A stretch of DNA of 64,000 bases, taken from NCBI RefSeq assembly GCF_003590095.1, contig NC_039492.1, forward strand, positions 7,068,001 to 7,132,000, written 5' to 3'. Positions within the stretch are counted from its first letter, which is position 1. Every line of letters begins with the position of its first letter. The DNA is from Trichoplusia ni (lineage: Eukaryota > Arthropoda > Insecta > Lepidoptera > Noctuidae). Below the pieces are notes generated by a model. It ran no database searches. It was not told the DNA's origin and saw nothing but the letters and a program-made list of their open reading frames with translations. The position numbers and the translations under genes were made by a program. This document shows, in pieces, positions 39,120 to 52,684 of the stretch.

Positions 39120-39725
39120 AAAGACTGAGCCCCGCAGGATTCTCGATCTCGTATTTAGTACATTCTCTAAATGTAAGCGACGACGCATCTAGCTTAAAGA
39201 CGCTCTAGTTATAGTATTTAAAATTAAATTATTTTTGTAAATCTTTAAATCTCATTGTGTGTAAATTTATATTTCTACGTTTCAAGTATAGGGGACCAAT
39301 GTAAATTTAGACTTTCTAAAATGAGTTAGACTTAAGTTACTGTAAGGTAATATTTAGTCACGTCGATCGTGGCTTCGCTAGTCATATGGCATTTGCCGAG
39401 TGTCATACACTTTTTAAAAATATATTCGTATCCTAAGCCATGTACAAAGTGCCTTAAGTATAAATGATTAATATATTCTGAAGAAAGTATAACATTATGC
39501 TGTTATTTTAATGTATTGTATTAAAATAATACTTATCAATGAGGCTATAGTTAAGCCGTTTGTCGAATTGCGTTCCTTTCTGTTACCTCCATACACAGAA
39601 AATTAAACATGTCATAAACTGAAGTTATTGTATTTTTATGATTCCCTAACCCTCTGATTCCCCTGCGCACTGGGCACTATCAGTTTTAAACATCCAATAA
39701 AAAGCAATTAAGTATTCGTCATAAA
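39120..39725 (+). other. 3' untranslated region and poly(A) signals of the Snail-family gene
   Basis: AT-rich sequence after the TGA stop contains several ATTTA pentamers, a pattern typical of short-lived mRNAs. Candidate poly(A) signals are ATTAAA at 39520-39525, ATTAAA at 39602-39607 and AATAAA at 39696-39701. The transcript probably ends between about 39545 and 39725. No downstream gene is close. Confidence 0.5.
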
Positions 39726-42700
39726 AAGTCATCTACAGCAGATTTTAGATATAGCCATATTTTTTTCTGCGGAATCAGATATTTGCCATTTTCTGATTTC
39801 ATCTCAGAGAACGTTAATGTTCCATGATTTCTTTAAAATTAAATAATAACTAGGTGAATGAACTTAAATGTTGAAGGCAGTTCATCAACTTTTCTTTATA
39901 AGAAACTATGATTCTTTAATTATCGTATCCAATTAGAAAAGGCAATATTAAAAAACAAAAAGAGTTATCATGAATTTAAAAAAAACAGTGTTACTTAGTA
40001 ATCACTTATAAGTAACCTTGTATTAGTTCTAGCAAAATAAACAATGGCGCATCAAAACCTAAACTATAAGCAATGTTTTAATAGGCAACAAAGTCCGCGT
40101 CGCGTCTACTTAAAACACAATTTGTGGTTCGGTAAGTGGTTATTTAGCGGCAGCGAGTTTATCGAGACAATAGCGCAAAGCACCGGTCTGATGTGGGTCG
40201 AGCATTAGACGGTGGGCGCCACGCCGCCGCCGCCGGTCACCCGGCCACGAGGTCACCACCCGGCCCGCACCGCCGCCGCTGCGCCATGCGCCACCTCCCT
40301 ATCCCTAATTAATGAAAACACAACATTCATACAAGTCATCATAACTGCATCCTAGAATATTTCATGATCTGCGCTTTTCAGACGGAGATTAGCAGATTAC
40401 CCACAATTAAGCACCTATGTGGAGGCAAAACAGTAATGTTCAAAAATTATGGCTACCGTTATAACTACGTAACTCTCCTAGTTGCAGGCAGTTAGAAGAA
40501 AATACAACTAACAGTTCACATAATGAGGCAGCGGACTGGATACCAGAGTCTCGCTTGACGTTCTTAATATCTAAGTAGCCAGTTTAACAGTCTTACTTTT
40601 TTGTAAATAGCCACATTCAGATCTATGATTAAACACTTACGTTTCTCCTATGAATTACTAAATGTCTTCTTTTGATACCGTTGTGACATATTTTTCAGCA
40701 CATGGATGTGTTCTTTAACTATGTATACCTAAACATGAACATGAAAGTCACTTTTAGATTGCTATTGCTAAAACTTACTACACAAGTTACGAGGAAATGT
40801 CTACCACATTAAACTTTAAATTTAAGGAAAGTAGAAAAAATATCGATGACTATACTACTGTCTCATTTTAAATATGTAGCGATCATATTCATGTCGACAT
40901 CAAGATTCTCTAAAACTTATTGCAATATGTAAACTAAGAGATAAAATCTGACCACTGAATTCCCAATAGGCTTTAGTCAGAAGTAAAACGTAGCCGTTCC
41001 GATACAACACGAAGCAGTGCTTGTAATGCGGCATGTAAAGCACTGACTCATACAATGAACAAACATTTAAAGTTTAATTGACAACATAATCCAATAAGTT
41101 TATCGGAACGTAACGCAGATCATGTCGCTTACGGTACGAAAGTTGTCCAATAAGATAATGATCTCTCGGCTGACCTCTGACCCTGTCAGGCAAGTTCACG
41201 TTTCTCAAACGTCAAATGCTCACTATTGGCACTTTTCTATCGAATTGTTTCAGATTGAGATGTTATCATGCGACGGTTTTGTAACTAATATTGTTACAAT
41301 TAAGTAACACGACATACTTCAATCGTAGCGACATCTATTGACGAATAGTCACATATACGTTACAAAAAATTTATGTTCAAATTTGATTGAAAGTGTTGAA
41401 TACGGTTCCATGCATCACCATTTATCTTAGTAGGAATCTATTTTTTTTTTTAAATGTGAACTGTTGTCGTTGTAAGTCATCATTATGATAATTGATGAGT
41501 ATTCCTAAGCCTAATCTAGGAGGCTAGTTAAGTTACGTTAATGATTGTACGAGGACATGCGGTTGCCATTTAAGAGAAAATACACATTATCTTATACGAA
41601 TGCCAATTAGTGGTAGTCAGTGAAGACGTGTTGTTCTCGAGCGCGAATGCGTGTGCGACTCGCGGTGATTGGTCGCCGACGACCACCGCGGCGCGCGGCG
41701 AGCGGCGCGTGCTCCGCGTACCCGCACTGCGGCCAATCCAATGCATTCTCATTAATTAATTCTGTTCCTATTTGCATCGTGATTATCTAATCCGATATCG
41801 ATCGCTGATATGCGGTACCAATTAGAGTTCACACCTAATAGTCTAATAGAACTTTGAACTTTTCTATTAGTTATAAGTTATAAGCGATCGCCTTAAAGAT
41901 AACGCGAACGGGTTTCAACACTAATTTGACCTCGTTCGAGAAGAGCTTTGGTATTGTTATGTTTAATTATTTATATCTTTTTAACTAGGAACATAATTAA
42001 TGTAGTTTGGAGATTCGAAGTAGATAATAATATGAACGTGTGCTCGTAGGTACTTGGTCGTGAAATACCTAAACCAATTTACGGCGTTGCGCAAGGAGGT
42101 TCGTCGCGGCGTTACCGTGCTTTGTGAGTCGGCGTCTCGGCCGAGCGGGGATGAGGCCGCGCCGCGTCGCGTCGCACGTAAATATCTAGATCCGTCTAGA
42201 TTTAGGGCTGGCGGCGGCAATGGACCAAGTCAAGCTGCAGCGATAAGCATGATTTGTAACGTCGCGCGTCGGCGCGTGCGCACAAATAAATGTGATTTCA
42301 ATGCGCACCTCTCAATAAATTACCTAACCCACTCTTGATATGACATTGTAACGATTTATAATCTCCTCACACACTCGATACATTTAGATGTTAAGGATTT
42401 CCGCCTGTAAACCTTTGTTCGGAACATGTTGTGACGACAACGTTCTATCCCATCCGTCTTCTGGGACAACCAGTGCAGTACCATTTTAATCCACTGATAT
42501 TTTATCCATTAGATATATTTCATAAATACTGTTTAGTAACTACTCATAATAGTGTTGAGTCAATAATAATTAGCTAATAAACAATCTTAGATGTGTGTTG
42601 TATGCCCGCGAGTGTCCTTAAAGCGTATTGCTGTTACACAATACTATAATCGTAGCACGATTAATCAATAATACGTACACGGCCAATAAAGTAACTAACA

Positions 42701-42985
42701 GTTACATACACTAATCACTTTTAATATTGCCGTGTGCAATAAGCAAAAGTTAGTGCAAGGAAACTTATAAAGTGGTCCTTACTAAGATTATATAATTTAG
42801 ATTAGATTTTATAGCAGAAGTCATGGCTAGCGTGATCGAATACAATATATTATAACTCTTCATGTAGGTACTATGCATTATGTGATTACTGGTATTGGAA
42901 CAACACAATACACATAATATTTAAACATCAATATCTAGAAAAAACCTAAATAATCAATTAGAATATAATAATTTCAAAGTCACAA
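39726..42985. other. Intergenic DNA just downstream of the Snail-family gene
   Basis: GC islands lie at 40195-40300 (CCGCCGCC-rich), 41640-41745 and 42085-42275. The rest is AT-rich with homeodomain-like TAATTA words. No gene is supported. Confidence 0.55.
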
Positions 42986-43170
42986 ATCTATACTTATATT
43001 ATTATAAAGCTAAAGAGTATGTTTGTTTCTACAAGTCCAGTTTGAAAAATTCCTTCAGTGTTAGTCTATTTATTGGTTAAGGCTTTCGAAATTTCGAATT
43101 ACTCGTATATACCACCACGCTATCATTAAAAGGAGAGGATCAGAAATGTTACAGTGACGGGGAGCAATAG
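42986..43170 (-). mobile_element. RTE-like non-LTR retroelement 3' end (copy B, inverted)
   Basis: The + strand reads ATCTATACTTATATTATTAT, then AAAGCTAAAGAGTATG and a stretch with CCAGTTTGAAAAATTCCTTC. This is the reverse-complement form of the family at 15767-16019. Part of the middle is deleted and the element fades out after the GGGGAGCAATAG stretch near 43168. It is a decayed fragment. Confidence 0.65.
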
Positions 43171-43244
43171 TATATACTCTAAAACTATAAACCCGATTTC
43201 AAAATTTCTTAACATTGAACTTCAAATTGGTAGAAATAAATAGA

Positions 43245-43282
43245 TAATAATAGAATAGAATAGCTATTCTATTCTATTATTA
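43245..43282. repeat. Perfect 38-bp palindrome
   Basis: Nineteen bases on each side of the centre between 43263 and 43264 are exact reverse complements. They are built from GAATA/TATTC units around TAGCTA. It lies about 75 bp beyond the inverted RTE-like fragment. Confidence 0.9.
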
Positions 43283-45242
43283 ACCACGTGGACAAAGTCG
43301 TGCTCTACAGCTATTTTCACGTCACAAACACATTACGATATCATTGCCAGTAATTTATAACTTTGTTAATTGAGTTTGATATCCTTTGGTCCCAGTTTCA
43401 TAATTACTAATAAATTGCTGAACATAAAACGTTAATTATCATTATCACGATGTAATACTCAGTCAAGTACTTGTCTTTATAAGGTTTAGACACTTATAGA
43501 AATGAAAGTTTACATTAGGCACGGATTTTTGTATCACATCTTTTATGATTGCAAGTTCGCAGGTGATGGATGATGTCTTTAGCGCACTGTAATTGTGGTG
43601 GTGGTCAAATATGGCGATGAGTCCCACTACTACTGCAGCCAGTGCGTTGTGAGCGTTGTGTGCGGTGTCCCGGAGGCCGCAGAGCAAATGCGGTGCGGAG
43701 GTGTGACGGCGGCGGCGACGCGGCCCGACGCGATAAATCCCGCGATCCTGTGCCAATAAGCACGACACAGCGGCCCGTGAGCTATGGATAGCGCTCTCCA
43801 CATGCCGCGTGGGCGGCGACGTCGCGCTTCAACGACTCTGAAAAGATTATTCACCGGTAGCGATGCTTTGTGGATTCGCGTAAATGGATTCTGATGCTTT
43901 ATTTCCTTAAGCTTCGAGGCTGTGATTGCGTAATCTTGGTTTTGTATCAACTCGATAAACAGAAGTGAAATAAAAGTAAATATTTATAGTGCTGATGTCT
44001 ATATTCCATTGTCGTAGATACAATACTGACAATAATACTTTATCACCTAGGAATTCAATGCGGATCTGATAGTAAAAGATAGATTCAAAATGGAATGACA
44101 AACCTAGACCTAGCTGTTGCTAACTAGAAATGCGCGAACAAATTTGTTTATTGGTATACTACTGAAATGTGTCGATAATATAAATTAAGTAGAAATAGTT
44201 TAAATAAAACATGTTCAATACAGCCCAGGTACAAAAAATCTTTATAACGCCTAGTCCAAGCGCCGGGGCGGTCATTCTTGCTAACAAAAGACATCAACGG
44301 GATTGCTACGTTTATGCAAACACAAAATATTCGAGCTTTCTTATATTAAACACGAACAGTTTTCGACACAAGCATCTGTAATATAATCATTTATTATGTA
44401 AAATCGGAAGTATAATCTGGTATTTGTAACTTTCATTGTGATTTTTTATTTGATACTAATAAATAAACAAAGATTATGGAAGTGTGTAGGCCGCATGACT
44501 CACGTCTTTAGCATGTCGGAGCTCGCAATAAAAACATACTTAAGCATAATACTCGGCAGTTCAGCACCCGCCGCAAACATTAGCATCCGATGTTAATTAC
44601 GAATCGCCGTCTCTCACTGTAGTTATGCGAACCACATAATAAAATATGCAGACAACTTTTTCCCAGCCATTTTAGTCATATGCATCGTCGGCGATTTCAA
44701 AACAGTGCATAAATTCCATTCCTATATATTGCTCAATCTACCCTCACTTTTTAATACTGTAAATTACGATGTGTTGATAAAGTCTGCCGTAACGTATTTA
44801 ATTCATAGTTCTAGACAATAATAAGCTTTGCTATTTATTATAAAATTATCTGAAGATAGTAAGTAGTAGGCCAGTTAATATACGCAACCCAAAACTCCCG
44901 ACATAAATGGTTTTCTTAAACGCAATACCTTTAAAAGTTATTTTAACGATTGCATTGTCCCACAATAATACAATGTTACCTGTCGTAAACAAAATAAAAT
45001 CACGAGAGCATTGAATCCGTTATCAATATGTCTTGAGTGACGTGACATTTATTATATGTAAAACTGTGATACGAATTTAATATGATTACTACAAAGCGCT
45101 CGGGGCATGAGTTATTTTTTACATTTCACATCGAGACAGTTACTCGGATCAAATCGAAGCGGTCTTTTGTTCTCGGTTGGTTTCCTTGTACGCTAGAGGG
45201 CGCGGGCGTTAATACAATAATCTGGTGTCTGCATAAAAATTA

Positions 45243-45348
45243 ACCGGTGTGTAACGGTACCGCGCGTAGGAGGCGCGCACCTCGCCTCACCTCCGACCCG
45301 CGTAAGGCGCGCGTCAGGTTAACGCGCTCCTAGTTATGTCACACCGGT
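45243..45348. repeat. Nested GC-rich fold-back element
   Basis: The outer arms ACCGGTGTG (45243-45251) and CACACCGGT (45340-45348) are perfect inverted repeats. The inner arms TAGGAG-G-CGCG (45267-45277) and CGCGCTCCTA (45323-45332) pair over 10 bp with one bulge. The interior is very GC-rich. A CTCF-like sequence, CGCTAGAGGGCGC, lies just before it at 45191-45203. Confidence 0.6.
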
Positions 45349-45999
45349 ATTACGCTTCTTTGGAACATTATGTAATGAAGACATTATTACCTAATTGGTA
45401 CAAGCTGGTTCTTTGCCTTTTTGACATAAGTAATACAGTTGCTTTATGTCAACAAGCAAATATGAAAATTTTTATGAGTAACTTGCGCGAGCAGACCTCA
45501 AGGTTTCATGCATTGATATGTTTTATTATTGTTTATGAACAATATTTTAAATCGTATTAATTGATTTATGGCATATCCTACATAAGGTAAAATAGGAGCT
45601 TGCGCTTCCACCAAAAGGCATGGCATCATCAACTCATAACACAAAATGAGTTCTTAATTAATGGTAATATAATCATTATCTACCAAAGAAATAAAATGAT
45701 CTTATTCATTTATTACATGAAAGTTAAACATTAATGGTAAATTCTCTTTTACTTTCTTTTTACATTGTGTATCAGGACTTGTGGAACATTAAAAACTTAA
45801 TCATATCAATTAAATCGGCACCGCTCACTATAAGATGAGATCGTTACACGTGCACGTTTACAAGGAGAAATCAGCACGGAGATATAGTCTCATCATTAAA
45901 AGCCATTCGTTAAAACCTACAGACAGTAAAATCTGTAACAAGCAACGTAATAAATGCAATAACAATGAATAAAATGGCAATAATAGCAGGTGAAATCGC

Positions 46000-46165
46000 G
46001 ACAGGTCCGGGTCTCGGGTCGTCGTCCGTAATTATAAATAAAATACGGCAACCGTGCGGTGTGCCCGCAGCCGCGCCACCGCGCCGCCGCCCCCGCGAGT
46101 CGCGCCGCGTCGCGCCCTGCCGCCTGGCGTCGCACCGCATCGCGCCGCTTCGCCCACCACCCGAC
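46000..46165. promoter_or_regulatory. CpG-rich candidate regulatory island
   Basis: About 165 bp with tandem-like CGCGTCGCGC and CGCATCGCGC phrases and a CAGGTG just upstream at 45987-45992. Open frames on both strands through it are compositional. Confidence 0.3.
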
Positions 46166-49100
46166 ACTTACCTGTATCACTTGACTGTTTTCAGAGCACA
46201 ATAGTGTATTATTGGCCCTATTTGGAGTTTACACACTCATTCCAAATTTTGTTACGAATACAAGCTTGCCCACTAATTCAAGGATGCGGGCGTTATTTGG
46301 ACCTTGTGTCGTTTAATATAAAACATTTTGTTCATTTCATATTATGGCTGCTTGTACAAATGTACATGATAACGTTTTCATACGAGATTTTATTTATAAG
46401 GAAATCAACCAGTCCAATTTTAAGTTTGGACTTTTGATTAAAAAAATATTCTCTACCCACTTTAGCACCATTTTTTTTTCTTAATATCTTCTTAGAAGAA
46501 GCTTAACTAACTAAACGGAAGGTTTGGTAAATATCTTTACTTGGTCATCAAATTCCCAAAACTCATTAGGGTATCCATTTCCATTAGCCTAGATGTGTTG
46601 TAGGGCGTGACCACGTAAAATATGAAGTAGTCACCTCCATGTGTCGTACCAGTTGATGCATATGAATACGCATCGCCCGTTGTTTTAATTACATGTCCTT
46701 GTTAGTGTTATATCAGCGTTATCAGTTATCTAGCCTGACTCCAACTGTCGTGCACATGACGGTTAGAGGAGTGTTTGTACAAAATGTAAAAAGTGGTAGG
46801 TAATGTCGACGATAGGGGTAGAGGGTGTGGAGCGGCGGAGCGTGGCGGGCGGTGGCGTACGCGTGCGCGTGCCCGGCCTGCGCGCCGACACACGCCTAGC
46901 ACGTGCTGAATTCATCATTTTTTCCACTCACTTTCCGTTAGACGTTAAAACACTACAGAACTAACGTTCGCAAACTTATCCGTACGTTGCGTAAACTCTT
47001 TGGCACGGTCTCTGATAACCTTTGGCGCTTGCCTCGATGAAGTTAGCGTAGGCGATCTAGTTGTTTGTTCACTGGCCACCCAGTGTGCAGATATTATCCT
47101 TCATATTTTTACATGTTTTCTTGTTTTATTAGTATCCTTTATGGGCTTTACAAATATATCAATTATAAGGCCCACGCAGTTGGCCAAAAATAGCACTTTT
47201 CATTGTATAATGGAAATCATACTGAACTCTAAGAAGTTGTATTACATCTACGTGGACATTATGTACACAGTAACTTTCTTTCAAGAAATGAAAAATCGAA
47301 TTCTATGACACTGCATCATAAATTAAATAGTTATAATATATACCAGTATCTTCACATCTTGCCTATTTCTATTTAGAAACAGGTGAATACGCAGTTAAAC
47401 GGGTGCCCGCATCATTTCCAGAACACATGTAGATAACTTTTAATAAAAGCGCTGAATAGTAAAAACGGTAATTGATGTACTTACCCGACATTATAAAAAA
47501 ATGTAGACTATTATTTACCATTGACTTCGACTACATTTTACTGAATTACCTACTAGAAAGTTGAGCTAAAAATTAAAATTATTTTCGAAAGACGTTTATT
47601 GGGTGATACGTAGTAGGGTGTTTGAATTAATCTGCCCGTCTGAAAGATTTCCAAAAATATCAAACAGATATTTTCCATTTTACAACAATATTAAAAAGTA
47701 AGGAAGATTAGAAAAGCACTTAAGATGGTCAAACATATGGTAAAGGTTACTAATAATAGTACTTGCTAGTAAAAAGAGTACTGGTAAGTGACGTCACACG
47801 AGATTTTAAATCACTGTACCCCTTTGTTTATTAGATAAAGGAAAAATATTTATTTGTCTATTGACTATTGATTTGACGCTATAACACCTTCAGTACAGGT
47901 GGATAGAAAACAAGTTCTATACTTTAAAGCAGGAAGGAGGCAAAGCCGTTGGGTTTAGTCGTTCGCTGGTATTTGGATTGTCATAGCAACATGGGTGACG
48001 CTATGGAGGCGCGTCAGGTGTGTCCACGGTGGGTGAGTCCAGCAAGTGCAGGCGCCCGCCGCGGCCACGGTTGAGCGTCGCCGGCAGTTGGCACGCGCCG
48101 CGCACGCGACAGGTGGACGTCACGCGCCGTTACCTTACACCCATGCACTAGACTAAGAGTTGCGGTGTCACACTACTTGCCTAGTAAGTAGTTGTTACAC
48201 AAAAATAACTAATTTTCCGTTTCTAATGTCTAAAGGCTAGCTAAGTACTTCTAGGTCTCAATAAATCGATTTTCCATTATTGTAAATATATTCCATCTAC
48301 TAACATCAATACTACAGCTAAGTGTGCCCCCCTTGAGAAATGACCGCAACCCGTTACGTTATCTATATGTATAACAAATGTCACATTAAATGTTAATGTC
48401 ATTTTTAATACCATTTTTAAATGTTACAAAAGTGGATCAATCGTGATGTCATGACAAGTACAAATGAGTCGAATGTTTGACGGGTTTCTGAAGGTCACCG
48501 ATCCTTACTTTTGAGAGTGGACACGCGGCTCGAGGGACGAGGATGCCTGTCTGAGTGCTTCGAACCCGCAATTTACAGCTTTATCCTCCGTTATTATTCT
48601 TAATAACATGTTGCAAGAACAACGACACAGCCAGACAACACGAAATAAATGTTTGAAGTGTTTTTGGTTTATTAATCTTATACCTTAGCTTCCAGGTCAC
48701 CATACGCAGCATTCTGAATAAATATCTAAGTCCTGAGCGTGATCCGAAGCGTGAGTCCAACTTAATAGTTTTCCGAATAAGGACATAAATCACAAGCCGT
48801 GAAGAATGATTCGGGGAACATGAGCCTCACGATAAACAAGTTCAGCGCGTTGTCTTTACATCTCGCATCTTCAGATTAAGATCCTGCCTGTTTACAAAGA
48901 ATTTGAATTCCTCGGATCGAAAAAAAAACTGTTTAAAACTCATTACATCACCGTTATGGGCCGATAACAGCGTGAAATTTTGGTAATTGGTAATGTAGAT
49001 GCCTGCGCAGGTTCGGATCTGAAATATACGATGGTATCTTATATTATAATTATTTTACGATATGTAAAGGCTTTCTTGTTCTGACACTCGACATGTAAAG

Positions 49101-52100
49101 CTTTAAGTCATTACATTTTAATATCTTTATTCGAACAACATTGCCATTCATCATAATAAACTTTTTTGTCTACCTGTAGAAAATCTCTTGTGTCCGAATT
49201 ATTTTTGTATGTGATATCCAGGATCTAATTAAGGTTGATATCCGTTACTAACATAGTTTTAGTATAACATGCCTATACTAGTTAATTTTATGAACCTATT
49301 AAAAAAGTCATCATAGAAGATTGCTCATCAGGCCAATTAAATATTATAGTCGCGATAAGAAATAAAATGTTTCTACTACACGTACCAACAGAAATATTTG
49401 CGCTCACATTACGCATTCCTTAGAGTACTCACATTGGTATTTAAAATACCGTATTGAGTGAGTCGCTGGCAGGCGTCGGTGTCCATTACGTTATAATCAA
49501 TCATCGTGTACGTTCAGGTTTCAATCTGCTTTGCACCGCTTTTGGCCAGGCGAGCCTTTCGACACGGGCGCAATCAATATAGCAGATAAGTGCGATAAGA
49601 TCCGACGCAGCCTCGCGGCCGTCGTCGTCGCTTTGCAGCGTCCCTCCCCCCCTCTTCGTGCATCCTCGCGCATCCCCCGCCTCTCTCACTCAACTAGCGC
49701 AAAGACATCTTCATCCCACAAACCTCTCACTATATGCACTCAGCACCTCTCTGCATCGGCGCTATGCAACAATTGAATGAGTATCTGTTCTGTTGATACG
49801 TAAGTGTTAGTTTGCGAATATTTGCAATGTCACGATTCTTGGAATATTTACTAGTAGTCACTGTCACACACTAATGGACACAGTGTTGGCGACGTTTCGT
49901 AAACACATCCAGCACTATCAAACGACTAAGATACGAAGACAAGTGCCAGCATCAGTTAACCTTAAAGAATTTGCGTTCATAAGCTAATAATATTAAAACA
50001 AATTAAGATCAAGTCAGAACATCACGTTCCTAAAATTTTCCAATTACGGGGACTCAACAGTTGTACAAAAAAATGGAATCCACCGTAATACGACGTAAGT
50101 GCATGGCAGTAGCGCGTGCGCAGTGTGATGTGAAGTGCCCTTAACGACTTAAGTGTTGATGTGCGGGAGTGGGATCATTTATTATTTTATCGTATGATTG
50201 AATCTTGTTTTTGATTCAATTCATGTTGCAGACAGACATATCTCTGATATTCTTGAAACTACACTGATTCAATTTATATACAGGCTTATCCTTTTGAGAC
50301 GTTTAAAATGCAACGGTACACATGCATGTTCTTCGAATTAAATACGTGTATAAATTTTTAAATTTAATTTCGCTTATTCTGCAAACGATATGATTTATTA
50401 CAATAAATCATGTCTCCATCAATCACCAACATATATCTACATATACCAATAAAAAATGCAGTTGAGTATTTTGACTTTCTATATCAGCACAACATATTGC
50501 GAGATAGTATTCGTGACAAAGTCAGAATTTTAAGTAACAGGCTCCTCACCTGATATGGTGATGAATAGGTTCATTAGGTGGTATGAGCCGCGCCGCGCAT
50601 GTGCGCACACCCGATATCGGTCAATCCCACCTACTAACTATTAACATAAGTACATCGCGAGTGGACGAATGTATCACGCTGCGTGTTTATGTGATCATCA
50701 TTTATATTGAAGCGGGTATGCGGGCACAGGTGCGCACGCGCCGACTTCGCACAGGTAGCCTCCGCAACTCACACCTCACAGCTTCTGTCCACCTGTGTTT
50801 TTAAACGCTGACCAATGTTACTAAAACTAAAGATGGACAAAAAATAATTACTTCCACAGATGTTACTGATTAACACTTTTAACCTGAGGGCGCCAAAAAA
50901 ACACCGATTATATCTTTTAATGTTACGGCCCCGCATCGTGCATTATTAGTTTAATTTAATACTGTTTGGCCATAATTAAAACATAAGTGCAACTTGATCT
51001 CCCTTTATTTCAAATAGTTATTTAATAATATTCGAATGGGATAATTAGGTGCCTACCAGCCTCTTAAATAACAATGAGAAATGTTGTTTGAAGCCGATTA
51101 GTAATGGAAACTATCCATTAATGAGCGACATGAGACGGCTGCTATCGTCGACAATAAGTTACACGAACATTAGTAAACTAGGGAGTAATTGCGGAGGCGG
51201 GCCGATTTCCTAGCTAGTGCCGAAGCAATTAATACTCGCAACGTGATCAACAGTCGGCATGCTCTTCGTTGTACATTGCAGACGTCACAATATACAAATT
51301 ACTAAATAACTAAATTGTGTTTGTACACACTACATGCACTACATGATATTTAACTTTTTTATAAACGAAGTAAATGTACATACTTCGCGATCCTACCTAA
51401 TTAAAGAGGAGAAAAAGCTATAACCGTTTATCGATACAAAAGAATAAACAGGAACTAAGGTGATAAGATGACTTGACACGTTATTTAAACTTGGAACAGG
51501 TCCATACGTCCGATTTTTTTATTCCTTGTTTGATTGTTGTGTCGGCGTAGTTCCATCCTGTTTTTGCACAGGGACACAAAAAAGATTGCACCATATGGAG
51601 TATTATCGACTCTAAAATAGGCTGTTTAATGAACACCGAAAGCATGTGGCCAATTAATTTCTGCTAGCTTTTTTAAATGAACACATTTGGAACGAATTTA
51701 AAAAGTGCAACATATTAGGTGTGTTTTTGATAACACAATAAAGTTCACGTCATATGGAGCTACGGCTAAGGATAACGAATAATAATTGTATTTCTGTATG
51801 CACAGGTAAGCATTTTAGACTGCGCGAGGAGTTACGACCTTGAATAAATTTCTCCACCTACAGTGCAGGACACATTTGGCTGTTCACACAGTTCGTAACG
51901 ATTAATCGTATTTGTTATTCAATTTTCCCCGTATTCAAAAGCGCGAATAAATATGCGTGGTAAGTCACAACCTGCTCAAAAGCGGGTTTCTCGACGCGTT
52001 GAGGCGACCATCTGGTGGGCGAGAGCTTTTTTTATTTTCCAAACGTGTCGTCTTGGATTCTCGTTTTTTGCACTGGCTGGCGCTCGCTCCTTTTCTTTTT

Positions 52101-52104
52101 TTAT

Positions 52105-52190
52105 ATTGCTGAGGTGCAGTTAACAGGTGGCTGGCTGTGTGCAGGTGAGACCTGAGATTTTAACTCGCGTCAGGTTCACCTGAGTGTGAA
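52105..52190. promoter_or_regulatory. Dense Snail-type E-box cluster, candidate enhancer
   Basis: Within 59 bp there are CAGGTG at 52124-52129, CAGGTG at 52142-52147 and a CAGGTTCACCTG palindrome at 52171-52182. It lies 13 kb downstream of the Snail-family gene. Snail proteins and bHLH/ZEB factors bind CAGGTG (established). A role as a feedback enhancer or silencer is inference. Confidence 0.45.
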
Positions 52191-52684
52191 AAATTACGCG
52201 TGCTACCAGTCCAATTAACATGTTCCATTTTTTATTTACATAAAGGGTAATCAAATTACACATTTTTTTTCTTTTAACCAGATTCAAAATCCTTCAAATG
52301 GTTAGGGACACCACCGCTTTTTTGGAACTTTGACACATTTCAATCTATAATGAAGGAAGTCTGGCTTCATTTCCTTGTGCCGCAAAATCACTTCTGTGTA
52401 AAAAAAATAAATACTGAATTACTAAACAAACGGTCAAAAATTCTAATGGAACATATTTTTGTATATGTCTATCTTTCTCCTACAAGATTAATGAATCCCC
52501 AAAGGGTGTTTATTGAACCTTATTCCCATATCGACAAGCTGTAGGTAACGAATTGTGATAACTAGAATGTTAACTACTGATTAGGTATACGTACATTATT
52601 CTGTAAAACCTTTAACAAAAAAAAATACTAACCTTGCTATGACCATTAATTGGACGGGGGAAAAAAAAGTGTTTTTAGCTTATT

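Noticed and set aside
47000..47308. 102-codon open frame with hydrophobic stretches
   Set aside because: It has no ATG at its start, it lies in AT-rich DNA where Phe/Ile/Leu runs arise by chance, and no domain is seen.
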